DNA of 64,000 nucleotides from Chitinophaga niabensis (GCF_900129465.1 NZ_FSRA01000002.1:2418001-2482000); one strand, 5' to 3'; counted from the first letter of the stretch, positions 7,122 to 15,505 are shown. Numbers and translations: made by a program. Notes: a model not told the origin generated them from the sequence alone.

Positions 7122-8057
7122 TCAGGACTGTAGTAATAAACGCTTTTTTGAAATACCTTTTACCCAATGGAAACCACCAGCTGTTTTTGCTTTTCCTCTT
7201 AATACCGCTGAAATACCAGTATAGCCGCAATTAGCTGCTTTCGCAGCATCTTTAAGGCTATTATAATAAGCAATGAATTTGCCCTTTAGATCGTATTGGG
7301 TTACCCTAGTTCCGCGAAGTAATAAACGATGCTCTGCTTTTTGCTCTTTTAGAGCTATAATATCTATAGATGCTTCTTCGCCATGGCGCCAATAATAGCC
7401 TCCTGCAGTATTCTCTCTTCCATTGACAACTCCACTGATTGAATTAACGTAAATGTCAGTTATCCTGGCTGCTTCATGAATACTAGCATATGTTTTAATG
7501 ATTTTCCCGTCATTTCCATATTGGCTCACTCTCTTAGAAGTGACTTTAGTAGAAGCTTGAATTGATTTTTCTAAATCTATGTGACCAAAGTTATTCACCA
7601 TTCTCCCAAGATTGACAGACCTTCTTACTTTATTTATGATGGTGGATGCCATTAGGTTTTTAGGATAAATATCAAATCCGTTTCCATTTTTAACTAAGAT
7701 GACTGTCTTTTTGTCCCTAAGATCAAAATCTTGCACGAAATATTTATACACTAATCTTCTAACAGGAAAAGACTTTTGTTTCCTTTCAACCATTATATTG
7801 ACAATCAATTGAAATGTGAAGTCTTTATGGTATTTGTTAGGAGCTTTATAAACTACTAGTTTCGATATCCTTTCTTGCAATATTTTTACTCCTCCATTGC
7901 CAGTAAATATTTCTCTTTCTAACCCTTTAATTCTGCCATGGTTTGATACCTGGTAATAACCATTTACTTCTTTTATGTTTTTCCATATTTCTCCTGGCCT
8001 ATTTCGTAGACTTTGATCCAGGTATGCCGGCAATCTATTTTGGGTTGATATTGCCAT
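7122..8057 (-). CDS. NUMOD4/NUMOD1-repeat protein with degenerate HNH-like core
   Basis: 311 residues. N-terminus 'GEIWKNIKEVNGYYQVSNHG' is a NUMOD4 signature, a DNA-binding module of homing endonucleases. Two similar C-terminal repeats (about 180-225 and 255-302), each with 'A-A' plus 'I..V..G....AGG..W', are NUMOD1-like. Between them 'NGNGFDIYPKNL' sits where HNH nucleases carry their D-N-x-x-x-N-L core, but the catalytic histidines are not seen. It may bind DNA without cutting, or be a decayed free-standing homing endonuclease. Flanked downstream by a leader-like scar and upstream by two palindromic repeats. Confidence 0.7.
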   Translation of the reverse strand: MAISTQNRLPAYLDQSLRNRPGEIWKNIKEVNGYYQVSNHGRIKGLEREIFTGNGGVKILQERISKLVVYKAPNKYHKDFTFQLIVNIMVERKQKSFPVRRLVYKYFVQDFDLRDKKTVILVKNGNGFDIYPKNLMASTIINKVRRSVNLGRMVNNFGHIDLEKSIQASTKVTSKRVSQYGNDGKIIKTYASIHEAARITDIYVNSISGVVNGRENTAGGYYWRHGEEASIDIIALKEQKAEHRLLLRGTRVTQYDLKGKFIAYYNSLKDAAKAANCGYTGISAVLRGKAKTAGGFHWVKGISKKRLLLQS

Positions 8058-8138
8058 AAGAGAAATTTTAGCTAAGTCAATTTATGCAAAAGTGCTGCAA
8101 CCGCTATGCAGTAAGCCCACGGAAAGCATCAAAGTACA

Positions 8139-8172
8139 CTGCGGGGTCGATGAACAAACCACCGCAGGGACG
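8139..8172 (+). repeat. Palindromic intergenic repeat, copy B
   Basis: CTGCGGGGTCGATGAACAAA followed by CCACCGCAGGGACG: stem CTGCGG/CCGCAG with a loop that includes GGT/ACC. Lies between the NUMOD gene and the AlbA_2 gene. A diffuse related block (CTGGCAGTAGGT..GGGGGCGCCAG) runs on to about 8255. Confidence 0.65.
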
Positions 8173-8319
8173 AAGGTGGGAATGTCTCGCTGGGATCTCT
8201 TGAAAAAGGACCTGGCAGTAGGTAACTTTTTCGGGGGCGCCAGTACAGACCCTAAAAAGACATTATCACGGTTAAATAGATTGTAATGCACCTGAAGGGA
8301 AAAATGTAAGTTATGTACA

Positions 8320-8353
8320 CCTGCGGGATCGATGAACAGACCGCCGCAGGGAC
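8320..8353 (+). repeat. Palindromic intergenic repeat, copy C
   Basis: CCTGCGGGATCGATGAACAG then ACCGCCGCAGGGAC; stem CCTGCGG/CCGCAGG is perfect. The preceding 'AATGTAAGTTATGTACA' is shared with copy D (10320s), so the repeat unit is longer than its palindrome. Confidence 0.65.
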
Positions 8354-8413
8354 AAAATAATTGTCCAGCTGGAGGAACGAAGGTGGTTAACCTGATATTA
8401 TAAATACTTGTAA

Positions 8414-9394
8414 CTAGGCTATAATAACTCTAGGTATAATTGTTACATTATTTGTAGTATGAACGAGAAAATCCTTAATTATAAGATCTTTACCTTGAGA
8501 CTTAAATTCATTCACTTTATTTGTAGCACTTTCAATACCCCAACCAGAGAAACTTAAACTTTCAAGATTAATTCTTGCGAGTCGAATTTCTTGTGACTTT
8601 AATACTCCGCCATGAAACCAATCTGGGCTCAAAAGAGACTTGGATCTAAATGAAATTTTTTCAGAAGCACCAGAATCTTCATATAACGCCATTGTTAATT
8701 CTAAAAATTTAAAGGATAGTGGACGACGGCCCGTATTTTCAAAGGTAAAATTTATAGAGGCTGTGACTCCAATACAGTGGTATTTCCCATTTTGTAAATG
8801 TCTTGATGGTCCAATGTCAGGTATCTTAAGATCAATAGTAACGTGTAATTCATATTCAGGAATAATGTTTTTCCTATCATAGTACATTAATTCTAAATCA
8901 TACTTAGTTGCTGGAAATGTGCCTGTATTCTTTCTTACAAAAATCCGTTGCTCAACTTCACTTTTAATTAGACCATTCTTGTCAAAGGTTTGGTAATTAC
9001 GTATTAAATGCGGTTTGTGCAATGACGGGGGAATATGTAAAACACCCAGGATATTCTTCTCATATTCCGTTTCGTAATAATTGATCTCAAAAGCGTCACT
9101 TACGTGTCTAACTATTAAAGAATAGAGGTCAGCACTATCCCTAAGTCCGCAATGTGAAAAGGAAGCATCTGTAAATGTTTTAGTTTTATCATCATAGCCA
9201 ATAATAATTAAGCCTTCCAATCCGAAAGTATTAGCTATGGCAGAGGTATCTTTAATGAATTCGCTAATACCTCGCTTATCCTTTAAATCATACCATTTTT
9301 CTTTGAAATCTACTTTTGGGTTTTCAGCTTCCAAACCTGATAAGGATTGTTGAATTAGCTGAATTACCTGTTCGGATATTTTTGGAGGAATCAT
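8414..9394 (-). CDS. AlbA_2 (Schlafen-type) domain protein
   Basis: 326 residues. Residues about 12-170 match the AlbA_2 layout: 'ENPKVDFKEKWYDL' opening (E/D-F-K-E), 'EFIKDTSAIANTFG' helix, 'GLIIIGYDD' strand, and a late 'EQRIFVRKNTGTFPATKYDL' segment typical of these proteins. AlbA_2 proteins occur as DNA-linked regulators and in defence or RNA-targeting contexts. The C-terminal part (about 180-326) is a beta-rich region I do not recognise. The gene at 9466 lies 72 bp upstream on the same strand and may be co-transcribed. Confidence 0.65.
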   Translation of the reverse strand: MIPPKISEQVIQLIQQSLSGLEAENPKVDFKEKWYDLKDKRGISEFIKDTSAIANTFGLEGLIIIGYDDKTKTFTDASFSHCGLRDSADLYSLIVRHVSDAFEINYYETEYEKNILGVLHIPPSLHKPHLIRNYQTFDKNGLIKSEVEQRIFVRKNTGTFPATKYDLELMYYDRKNIIPEYELHVTIDLKIPDIGPSRHLQNGKYHCIGVTASINFTFENTGRRPLSFKFLELTMALYEDSGASEKISFRSKSLLSPDWFHGGVLKSQEIRLARINLESLSFSGWGIESATNKVNEFKSQGKDLIIKDFLVHTTNNVTIIPRVIIA

Positions 9395-9465
9395 AAGGAA
9401 TTGGATTGGAACTGTTGTATAGGATAAAAATCCGATGGAATTGAATAAAAAAACGCGATGCTAGT

Positions 9466-10137
9466 TTATGAATCAATATACTCAATAAATTCTTTACCTA
9501 TAGTTGACGTAGTAAGGTGCCACTCCACTCGATTGTTATTTTCTATGGCAGGATCTGTAACTGCATGATTCAATAACCGAAAATTTTCTAGTCCATGCTG
9601 CAAAAGTTCATAATAATGAAAATCTCCGCCTGTATATCTTTCGGAAAATTGTTCCCGCAAGGCATCACCGTATAAATGAGTGCCTGTTTCGTATAACTGT
9701 TCATTATCATAAATACCTTTCAGAATCATCAACTGCGTTTCTGTTAATTGTGCAACCATATCCAGAAAAATATATTTCTTATCTAATGCTAAATTAGATA
9801 TAATGGCAGACTGAAAAGCAGCTCGCAAAAGGGGTTTTTTATACTCTTCAATATTTTCCATGTAAATCTTGGAGGATTTAACAAACAAAGATTGAAATTT
9901 CTCGTTTTCAAATATTTCTTCTTTAGATATCCCTGATTCTATCAATTGGGTCAGTATCATATTAGTAGCTTCCATCCATTCCCTCATTCGCTTTTGATAG
10001 TTAGGTTCTATGCACATTGTTACTAATTCACCCATTAGTCCCCCTACTAGAGGAAAAGCACCCAAGGCACCTTTTGCCGCCTTCAGTGCATAATCCTGTC
10101 CTCCTTCTTCAGGTACAGGTAAAATTTCTTGATCCAT
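9466..10137 (-). CDS. Hypothetical protein with glycine-rich hydrophobic segment
   Basis: 223 residues, mostly helical by composition. Near the N-terminus, after an acidic start, comes 'KGALGAFPLVGGLMGEL', a small-residue-rich amphipathic stretch like those seen in membrane-active or abortive-infection alpha-type proteins; this is only a resemblance. No enzymatic motif recognised. Upstream of, and same strand as, the AlbA_2 gene, suggesting a two-gene unit in a defence-like neighbourhood. Confidence 0.55.
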   Translation of the reverse strand: MDQEILPVPEEGGQDYALKAAKGALGAFPLVGGLMGELVTMCIEPNYQKRMREWMEATNMILTQLIESGISKEEIFENEKFQSLFVKSSKIYMENIEEYKKPLLRAAFQSAIISNLALDKKYIFLDMVAQLTETQLMILKGIYDNEQLYETGTHLYGDALREQFSERYTGGDFHYYELLQHGLENFRLLNHAVTDPAIENNNRVEWHLTTSTIGKEFIEYIDS

Positions 10138-10335
10138 TGTAGATAATTTTATTGTACTGCAAATTTATGCCAATTAACTAAAATGAGTTGGGTATTCTAG
10201 GGAAACATAACTTATTGAGTTTGGTTTGGTATTATTATCCTTAGCGAGTTCCGGAGGAACCCTGGCGATAGGGTAATTCCATCAGGGTTTAATAGGTTGT
10301 AGTACTCCTAGAGGTGGGAATGCAAGTTGTGTACA

Positions 10336-10369
10336 CCTGCGGGGTCAATAAACAGACCGCCACAGGGAC
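10336..10369 (+). repeat. Palindromic intergenic repeat, copy D
   Basis: CCTGCGGGGTCAATAAACAG then ACCGCCACAGGGAC, preceded by 'AAGTTGTGTACA' as in copy C. The arm reads CCACAGG, leaving one mismatch in the stem. It fills most of the spacer between the genes at 9466 and 10414. Confidence 0.65.
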
Positions 10370-10413
10370 AAACTTTTAGGACGGTGAATCGAAATTACGG
10401 AGAATAAATAGGA

Positions 10414-10803
10414 TCAGCTCATATTAGTAGTTGATAGCCCTTCACCATTTGCACCGGTAAATTTCTTTTTCTCTTCTCTGCTAAACATAAGATTGATTCC
10501 TGCCGTAAGCATGCTCAATTCATGAACATCAGTTATTCCCGAAACTTCAACAGATAATTCAAAATCAGCAATTCCTTCTTCATAAAGCCCGAGATCATTG
10601 TTTTGTATAGCTAACTTACATTTACCAACCCCCCGGTTGTTTAATGATGTTTCATATGTCACCTTAAATTCATCATTACCTTCGTAGTTAGCTACCGCAG
10701 GTATTAAACCATCATAAATCAAAATTGCTTCCTTAAATTTACCGCGATCCAGGAGATCCTTTCCGAGATAAAATTGCTCATTAATTATTTTTTGAGATAT
10801 CAT
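10414..10803 (-). CDS. Small TPR-like hypothetical protein
   Basis: 130 residues from the ATG at 10803 (MISQKIINEQFYLGKDLL), chosen because the longer start adds an untypical hydrophobic tail. 'GKDLLDRGKFKEAILIYDGL' is a tetratricopeptide-type helix pair, and 'NNRGVGKCKLAIQNN...YEEGIADFELSV' looks like a second. Probably a protein-binding scaffold; partner unknown. Confidence 0.55.
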   Translation of the reverse strand: MISQKIINEQFYLGKDLLDRGKFKEAILIYDGLIPAVANYEGNDEFKVTYETSLNNRGVGKCKLAIQNNDLGLYEEGIADFELSVEVSGITDVHELSMLTAGINLMFSREEKKKFTGANGEGLSTTNMS

Positions 10804-10893
10804 GTTAGGATATTTTTGTTGTAGAAATAAATATACCAAAATATTGATAATTTATTTTCACCATGATTGGGAAAATATTCATGATTGCTCTAG

Positions 10894-10989
10894 TAGCCGC
10901 CCTTAGGGGTGGCATTTTCTTAACTTAACAAATCTGCTGGGTCGATGCGTAAGAACGCAGCAACCGCATACAGTTCATCAAGGCGCGGC
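10894..10989. repeat. 96-bp direct repeat, left copy
   Basis: Nearly identical (two differences noticed) to 12944-13039 in the same orientation. The block covers the last codons of an xre-type gene and its downstream hairpin (GCCGCCCTTAGGGGTGGC here). The two copies bracket the nuclease gene at 11088. Identity falls sharply beyond the block. Confidence 0.8.
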
Positions 10990-11052
10990 AACCTTACATT
11001 GTTACACCAGCAATTTACTGTCTGTGGATGAGACTCCAAAAAATCTTATATT
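10920..11052 (-). pseudogene. Truncated xre-type regulator, C-terminal fragment
   Basis: On the minus strand the frame ends at the stop in 10922-10920 and encodes the same C-terminus as the gene at 12970 ('LPRLDELYAVAAFLRID'). Upstream it shows weaker similarity (SHPQTVNCWCNNV against VHTQTVSSWVTNV) and then hits a stop near 11055. Only the second half of one HTH remains. Confidence 0.7.
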
Positions 11053-11087
11053 TAAATCAGATTATTAATACTTTAAGACCGCCAATT

Positions 11088-12806
11088 ATGAGTGGAAGAG
11101 ACAGCATGCGCGGATACGTTTTTCAGACAATCGTAAGTGTTATGAAGGCACTCAGCAACCAGGGCTGGGAATATGTATCTATTGAACCCTCAACGCCTGA
11201 GGACAAGGTTGATATTATTTGGGCAGGGATAGATGAAAATTTGGTTTGCCAACAGGTGAAGTCTTCCTACAAAAACTTTAGCAAACCAGATATTGTGCGA
11301 TGGCTGGAAGTGATGGTTAAAGATGTTCCAACATCGACCGAATATCAGTTGCTGCTTGTTGGTAATGTTGCCACTGGTGTAGATACGTTTATAAATGATA
11401 TTAGGAAGAAAAACGCGGATTTTCGCACCGGAAGTGAATTATTGGATGATAACCTTTCAAAAATATTTGTTGAGTTAATTCCATTTCAGGCTGAATATTT
11501 ACAAGATGTAATCACTAACCAGGTTGCAAAGTTTTTAAGTGATGAAGGCTTTCAACTACCTCATGGCGCCTATGAACTGATTGCCGGAGGGCTTATTTAT
11601 CAATTTTTTGAATTCAGCATCTTCGAGAAAAAGGTCCATCGAACGGAGGTAGCTGAGTTGCTAATTGATTGGGCAAAAAGGAATTATCAGAAGGCGTTTG
11701 GTGCGTATACACAATCGAGGAATTTGTTGCTTTCCTGCTACACTGGTGATGGGAAATTGGAAGAATCGATGGCTGGTAAATCCCTTACTATGGACCTTTC
11801 CAATATCTCCTATTTCTACAAGGGTATAAGGGAAGTATTTGCGGCCTTTCAAGAAGCAGTTTCATATGATCTTCCAGCGAGAAAAACGGTTGTTCCGCTG
11901 CCGGAAAGATCCCCCTTGGGCATAAACTTTATGGAACTGGAAATTCGGTCAGCTGAATTTGATAAAGATCGGAAGGATTTTATATCTAAAAGGCTTCGAT
12001 CCTATTTTAATATTGAACCGCCCCCCGGCTTTTTTAATGTAGGAGAGCTCAATTGGATTGTTCCCACGCTTACGACTATGCTAACCTTTGGCAACAGATA
12101 CGAAGGCACAGATGATGAAAAAAAGAAAAATGAGCATTTGCGTAAGCTTTATTTTAGGCTAAAAGAAATTGATGAACTGGTTAAATGTATTGATTGCATA
12201 GAGCGTTATGTAGCCATACCAGTTGCCATCCAAAATATGGGCTCATTTGATGAGGATATCAAGCTGGAAATTAAAATACCGAGCGATATAGAAGTTCTAA
12301 CGGCAGAAAACCTTTATATACCAGAGGATGGAGACGTACTAGAAAGTTTGATGGACGATGACTTCCTGTTTAAAAACCTTGGGCAGCCTTCTAACAGCAC
12401 GGTTTCTGAATATCCGGATACAATGCCTTTTACTTATACTAAGATGCCGTCTTTCAGCCTTCTTCAAGCTGGGCCCGATTTGAATTATATGAAAAAGGTA
12501 TTTAAACGTGCGGCAGAAAATATATTAGATAATGAAGTATTTACCGACCGGCCAGGATTTACTTTGCTAAGATATACGTTTAGGAAGCTAAATCCTCATC
12601 AGTCAGTTTTTCTGCCTTCCTATCTATTTCTGAAGTCGAAAAAACCATTTAATATTGAGTATAGTATTACCTCGAAACATACTATTAAGGTAACCACGGG
12701 TATGTTGAATATTACACCAGAGGTTGAGGTAGACAAATCCATATACAAGCGGCTTTTTCAACATTATAGATCTAAGATAGTTGATTTTGATGATGAGGAA
12801 ATTTAG
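11088..12806 (+). CDS. Cap4/DUF4297-like nuclease-domain protein, probable anti-phage effector
   Basis: About 572 residues from the ATG at 11088 (MSGRDSMRGYVFQ); the longer frame starts inside the xre remnant. The N-terminus has 'RGYVFQTIVSVMKAL', then E33, D42 in 'KVDIIW' and Q56-V-K58, the E/D...D...QxK arrangement of PD-(D/E)xK nucleases as in DUF4297/Cap4. About 500 residues follow without a recognised domain; they may sense or recruit a partner. No CD-NTase or other partner gene is adjacent, so it would act alone. Bracketed by 96-bp direct repeats, which suggests it arrived as a unit. Function inferred. Confidence 0.6.
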   Translation: MSGRDSMRGYVFQTIVSVMKALSNQGWEYVSIEPSTPEDKVDIIWAGIDENLVCQQVKSSYKNFSKPDIVRWLEVMVKDVPTSTEYQLLLVGNVATGVDTFINDIRKKNADFRTGSELLDDNLSKIFVELIPFQAEYLQDVITNQVAKFLSDEGFQLPHGAYELIAGGLIYQFFEFSIFEKKVHRTEVAELLIDWAKRNYQKAFGAYTQSRNLLLSCYTGDGKLEESMAGKSLTMDLSNISYFYKGIREVFAAFQEAVSYDLPARKTVVPLPERSPLGINFMELEIRSAEFDKDRKDFISKRLRSYFNIEPPPGFFNVGELNWIVPTLTTMLTFGNRYEGTDDEKKKNEHLRKLYFRLKEIDELVKCIDCIERYVAIPVAIQNMGSFDEDIKLEIKIPSDIEVLTAENLYIPEDGDVLESLMDDDFLFKNLGQPSNSTVSEYPDTMPFTYTKMPSFSLLQAGPDLNYMKKVFKRAAENILDNEVFTDRPGFTLLRYTFRKLNPHQSVFLPSYLFLKSKKPFNIEYSITSKHTIKVTTGMLNITPEVEVDKSIYKRLFQHYRSKIVDFDDEEI

Positions 12807-12844
12807 TGCCGGATATGGTTTTTCTCTCCGACATATATGGTAAT

Positions 12845-12880
12845 TCCTGCGGAGTCGCGTTACTGACAACCACAAGGACG
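12845..12880 (+). repeat. Palindromic intergenic repeat, degenerate copy E
   Basis: Starts TCCTGCGGAGTCG and ends CAACCACAAGGACGA, matching the ends of the other copies but not the middle. Located in the 160-bp space between the nuclease gene and the xre gene. Confidence 0.4.
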
Positions 12881-12943
12881 ATATGTGGTACAAACATCGT
12901 CCCGCCGCGGTTATATAAAATAGAAGCGACTATTTTGCACTGA

Positions 12944-13039
12944 TAGCCACCCTTAGGGGTGGCATTTTCTTAACTTAACAAATCTGTTGGGTCGATGCGT
13001 AAGAACGCAGCAACCGCATACAGTTCATCAAGGCGCGGC
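12944..13039. repeat. 96-bp direct repeat, right copy
   Basis: Partner of 10894-10989. Contains the 3' end of the intact xre gene and the hairpin GCCACCCTTAGGGGTGGC (a perfect 7-bp stem) just after its stop codon. Confidence 0.8.
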
Positions 13040-13366
13040 TGACTGACATTCGTAACCCAACTGCTGACAGTTTGTGTATGTACACCAATATGCTCAGCCA
13101 GTTCTTTGCTGGTGAGATTTTCTGCTGCCAGCATTGCTTTAATACAATTGTATCTTAGCCGACCAATTTTTTTCTTAATCCCTAAAGCAATTGCGATATC
13201 TTTTAAATCTCCAAATGCCATTGTTTCCACCTCACCCCTAAGTATTTCCTTAGACCATTGGTAATCTATTTTGGCAATGTGGGCAAGCTTCAGGTAAGAG
13301 AGTTTTTCCTTACGACAATGTTCGATGATAAGATCTGCAAGTAATTGTTCGCGTGTTTTTTCTCAT
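12970..13366 (-). CDS. Tandem-HTH Xre-type regulator with an apparent frameshift near its start
   Basis: The uninterrupted part from 13230 gives an 86-residue protein with an Xre-type HTH (NLTSKELAEHIGVHTQTVSS). The frame stays open upstream to 13363 and encodes another HTH-like region (KLSYLKLAHIAKIDYQWS, then 'DLKDIAIALGI'), but there is no in-frame ATG. An ATG at 13366 followed by a run of six A (13361-13356) would join this frame if one A were absent, giving MRKTREQLLADL and a protein of about 131 residues with two HTH domains. Mutation, phase variation, transcript slippage or sequencing error could explain it. Stop codon lies in the 96-bp direct repeat. Confidence 0.6.
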
Positions 13367-13516
13367 TGTTTACGTTTTTAAGATTAAAGCCCAAGGGTAT
13401 AAATTAAGTTCCATTTGAATGCTGGCGGAAGGCCCATTGGGGTTTTACCCACCTACTTTGTGCGGATATGTACCGCTGGCGGTCTCTTGAACAGGACCCC
13501 CGAAGATATGGTAGCT

Positions 13517-13550
13517 CCTGCGGGGTCGATGAACAAACCACCACAGGGAC
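13517..13550 (+). repeat. Palindromic intergenic repeat, copy F
   Basis: CCTGCGGGGTCGATGAACAA then ACCACCACAGGGAC. It is embedded in a longer repeated zone (13465-13615) containing two copies of a 'CGCTGG(C/T)(G/A)GTCTC...GGAC' block also seen near 8185-8210. The 364-bp spacer 13367-13729 holds only this repeat and an upstream region for the gene at 13730. Confidence 0.65.
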
Positions 13551-13729
13551 GAACCTGTAAGGAGAAGGCTAAAGACGTTCCGCTGGTAGTCTCAAGTAAT
13601 GGACTCCGGGGGATGCAAACTTCTGCTTAGGCGATAAGAGCCAATTGTTAATCGGCTTGTTAATTTCCGCAAACTCGTTTGTTTGTTTGCTAAAAATATT
13701 AGTAATATTGCTGTGTAAATCAGTTTGAC

Positions 13730-14548
13730 ATGAGAGCAGCAGCTGCGAAAAGCGGCCTCCGATTCTACGGAATCAAGGAGGTAGAGGAACTTTTTTTGCC
13801 CTTAATTGGGTTTGTGAAGGCTGGCTTCCCGAGCCCTGCAGATAATTTTTTAGAATCAGACATTGATCTTGTTGCATTTTTTGGCATGAACAAACCATAT
13901 ATGCGTATTGTACGCGTAGAGGGAGACTTTTTAGTAGATAATCATGCTCCAGATGGTAGTTTGCTTATAGTTGACACATTGCTAAAGCCTATAACCAATG
14001 ACCTGGTAATAGTTGCCTTGAATGGAGACTATTTAGTTAGAACAATAGTAAAGGCATTAAACGGGTGGATGCTATACAGTGAGAATACCATTTGTAACCC
14101 AACGATTATTGGAGAGGAGGATAATTTCAAAGTGTTGGGTGTAGTTGTTCAAGTAATATTATCAACCAGGCATAGAGCCAGAAGCAAAGCAGGCACTATA
14201 TCTTTTGAAGAAAGTATTGATCTACCAACATTATTAAACATGTATAAACCTTCAGTCTATGTTGTGCGAACTGACGGCAACTCAATGGAAGGAGAACATC
14301 TGACTGATAAAAGTTATCTAATTGTAGATAGATCTTTGAAACCGGAGCCTCATGATATAGCTGTTGCCGTGTTGAATGGTGATTTTACTGTGAAGAAGTT
14401 GATTCATTCCCCCAAAGGATGGGTATTGTATGCAGCCAATAATCACTACTCCCCAATTCCTGTAAAAGAGAACGACGATTTTACAGTATGGGGAGTTGTA
14501 GCACACATAGTTATTGATAGAAAGGAAATGAGAAAAAATTGTGGTTGA
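13730..14548 (+). CDS. umuD: Tandem-duplicated UmuD-like protein (S24 peptidase fold)
   Basis: 272 residues made of two S24/UmuD-type domains (about 24-145 and 157-263); usual UmuD is about 140-150 residues. The first domain keeps the self-cleavage region (FVKAGFPSPADNF, Ala31-Gly32) but lacks catalysis: the Ser position is Phe67 (VEGDFLVD) and the Lys position is Arg104 (YLVRTI). The second keeps Ser185 (GNSM) and Lys222 (FTVKKL) but has no obvious Ala-Gly site at its start. UmuD normally works as a cleaved dimer with the translesion polymerase UmuC, induced by RecA. Here both protomers are on one chain. No umuC follows; instead an overlapping unknown gene (14541) does. Confidence 0.85.
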   Translation: MRAAAAKSGLRFYGIKEVEELFLPLIGFVKAGFPSPADNFLESDIDLVAFFGMNKPYMRIVRVEGDFLVDNHAPDGSLLIVDTLLKPITNDLVIVALNGDYLVRTIVKALNGWMLYSENTICNPTIIGEEDNFKVLGVVVQVILSTRHRARSKAGTISFEESIDLPTLLNMYKPSVYVVRTDGNSMEGEHLTDKSYLIVDRSLKPEPHDIAVAVLNGDFTVKKLIHSPKGWVLYAANNHYSPIPVKENDDFTVWGVVAHIVIDRKEMRKNCG

Positions 14549-15194
14549 GCTGGAGGAAATATCGCCATATGGTATTTACTACCTAGACAAGAAACCAATA
14601 CAGTTACTTGAGGAGCACTTTCGAGGGAATATCCTTCAACTTGCCGAAAGCCTTGTTCCTGTGCCCATAGATCCAATACAACTATGGCGTCTGAACTTTC
14701 ATCACCAACCAAACACAGGAGCTTGTTCTAAAATCTGGAAAGAATGCAAGGTGATCATAACACCTGCAAAGCATGGGTGGACCATTCAATTTCCTGGAAT
14801 ACCAAACGCGGGGCAGATATTCTATATTCATCAGGTTCAGCGACTATGGTATGCCCACTTTCAGGAGCATTTGTGGCTTCCGAAGAAAACCAAGCCAACT
14901 CCGCCAAAGTCTCTTATTGTGGAACCGGTAGTTATATCCGAAAAGATTATTCATCGTAATAGGACATATATGAACCATACTACAATACATCCTGAGGATC
15001 AGCCATATTACCTGTCTTGGGATTCTCGCCTACTTTTAAGATCATCAGACTTTGCTATTTGGAGAGTTAGTGAAAAAAGTCCATTATTTAGTCATGCGGG
15101 GAGAAATTGGGGACTTTCTTTGCTGCATGGCAGGGCAGTAGAGGAGGATCGTATTCATGCAGGAAAGTGGCTACGGGCATTTCTTTCTTCTTAA
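14541..15194 (+). CDS. Unknown protein translationally coupled to the double UmuD
   Basis: 217 residues from GTG at 14541, overlapping the UmuD stop by 8 bp, so translation is probably coupled. Rich in aromatic residues, with 'WRLNFHHQPNTGACSKIW', 'YLSWDSRLLLRSSDFAIWRV' and 'NWGLSLLHG'; I do not recognise a family. The overlap suggests that the product works with the UmuD-like protein, in the place where UmuC would be expected, but it is far too short for a Y-family polymerase. Confidence 0.55.
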   Translation: MVELEEISPYGIYYLDKKPIQLLEEHFRGNILQLAESLVPVPIDPIQLWRLNFHHQPNTGACSKIWKECKVIITPAKHGWTIQFPGIPNAGQIFYIHQVQRLWYAHFQEHLWLPKKTKPTPPKSLIVEPVVISEKIIHRNRTYMNHTTIHPEDQPYYLSWDSRLLLRSSDFAIWRVSEKSPLFSHAGRNWGLSLLHGRAVEEDRIHAGKWLRAFLSS

Positions 15195-15440
15195 AACAGA
15201 AACTAATACCCAAAAAATCAATGCGGAAGTGTTAAGGCCAATAAACACGACAACAATTTTATCAAGAATAGTATTTCCCAATAAAATGGCTGGCCAAAAA
15301 TATATTGCAATTGAAGAGGCTGTGAAATTACCTGCAATTATCCTCCCCGATACTAATAGGGAATGAGCTAACTCAGCAGAATCCTTTTCGGACCACTCTT
15401 CACCTTTTATTTCTTTGTCATATGAAGTGCTGCTACTCAT
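15171..15440 (-). CDS. Small membrane protein
   Basis: 89 residues with a charged N-terminus, two hydrophobic segments (roughly 38-57 and 60-83) and a basic C-terminus (RRKK). Its 3' end overlaps the convergent gene at 14541 by 24 bp. Two-helix membrane proteins beside defence or SOS-type genes are common, but nothing ties this one to a function. Confidence 0.45.
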   Translation of the reverse strand: MSSSTSYDKEIKGEEWSEKDSAELAHSLLVSGRIIAGNFTASSIAIYFWPAILLGNTILDKIVVVFIGLNTSALIFWVLVSVLRRKKCP

Positions 15441-15505
15441 TAGTTTGAAACTGCTACTGTCTTACTGGAAGTCTCTTAAAAAGGGTCCCTGGTAGTATGG
15501 TAAAT

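Noticed and set aside
8082-8291. Overlapping open frames on both strands
   Set aside because: They fall in repeat copies B and C between genes; no protein-like features.
13415-13630. Plus-strand open frame of 71 codons
   Set aside because: It lies in the palindromic repeat zone and reflects the repeat sequence, not a gene.
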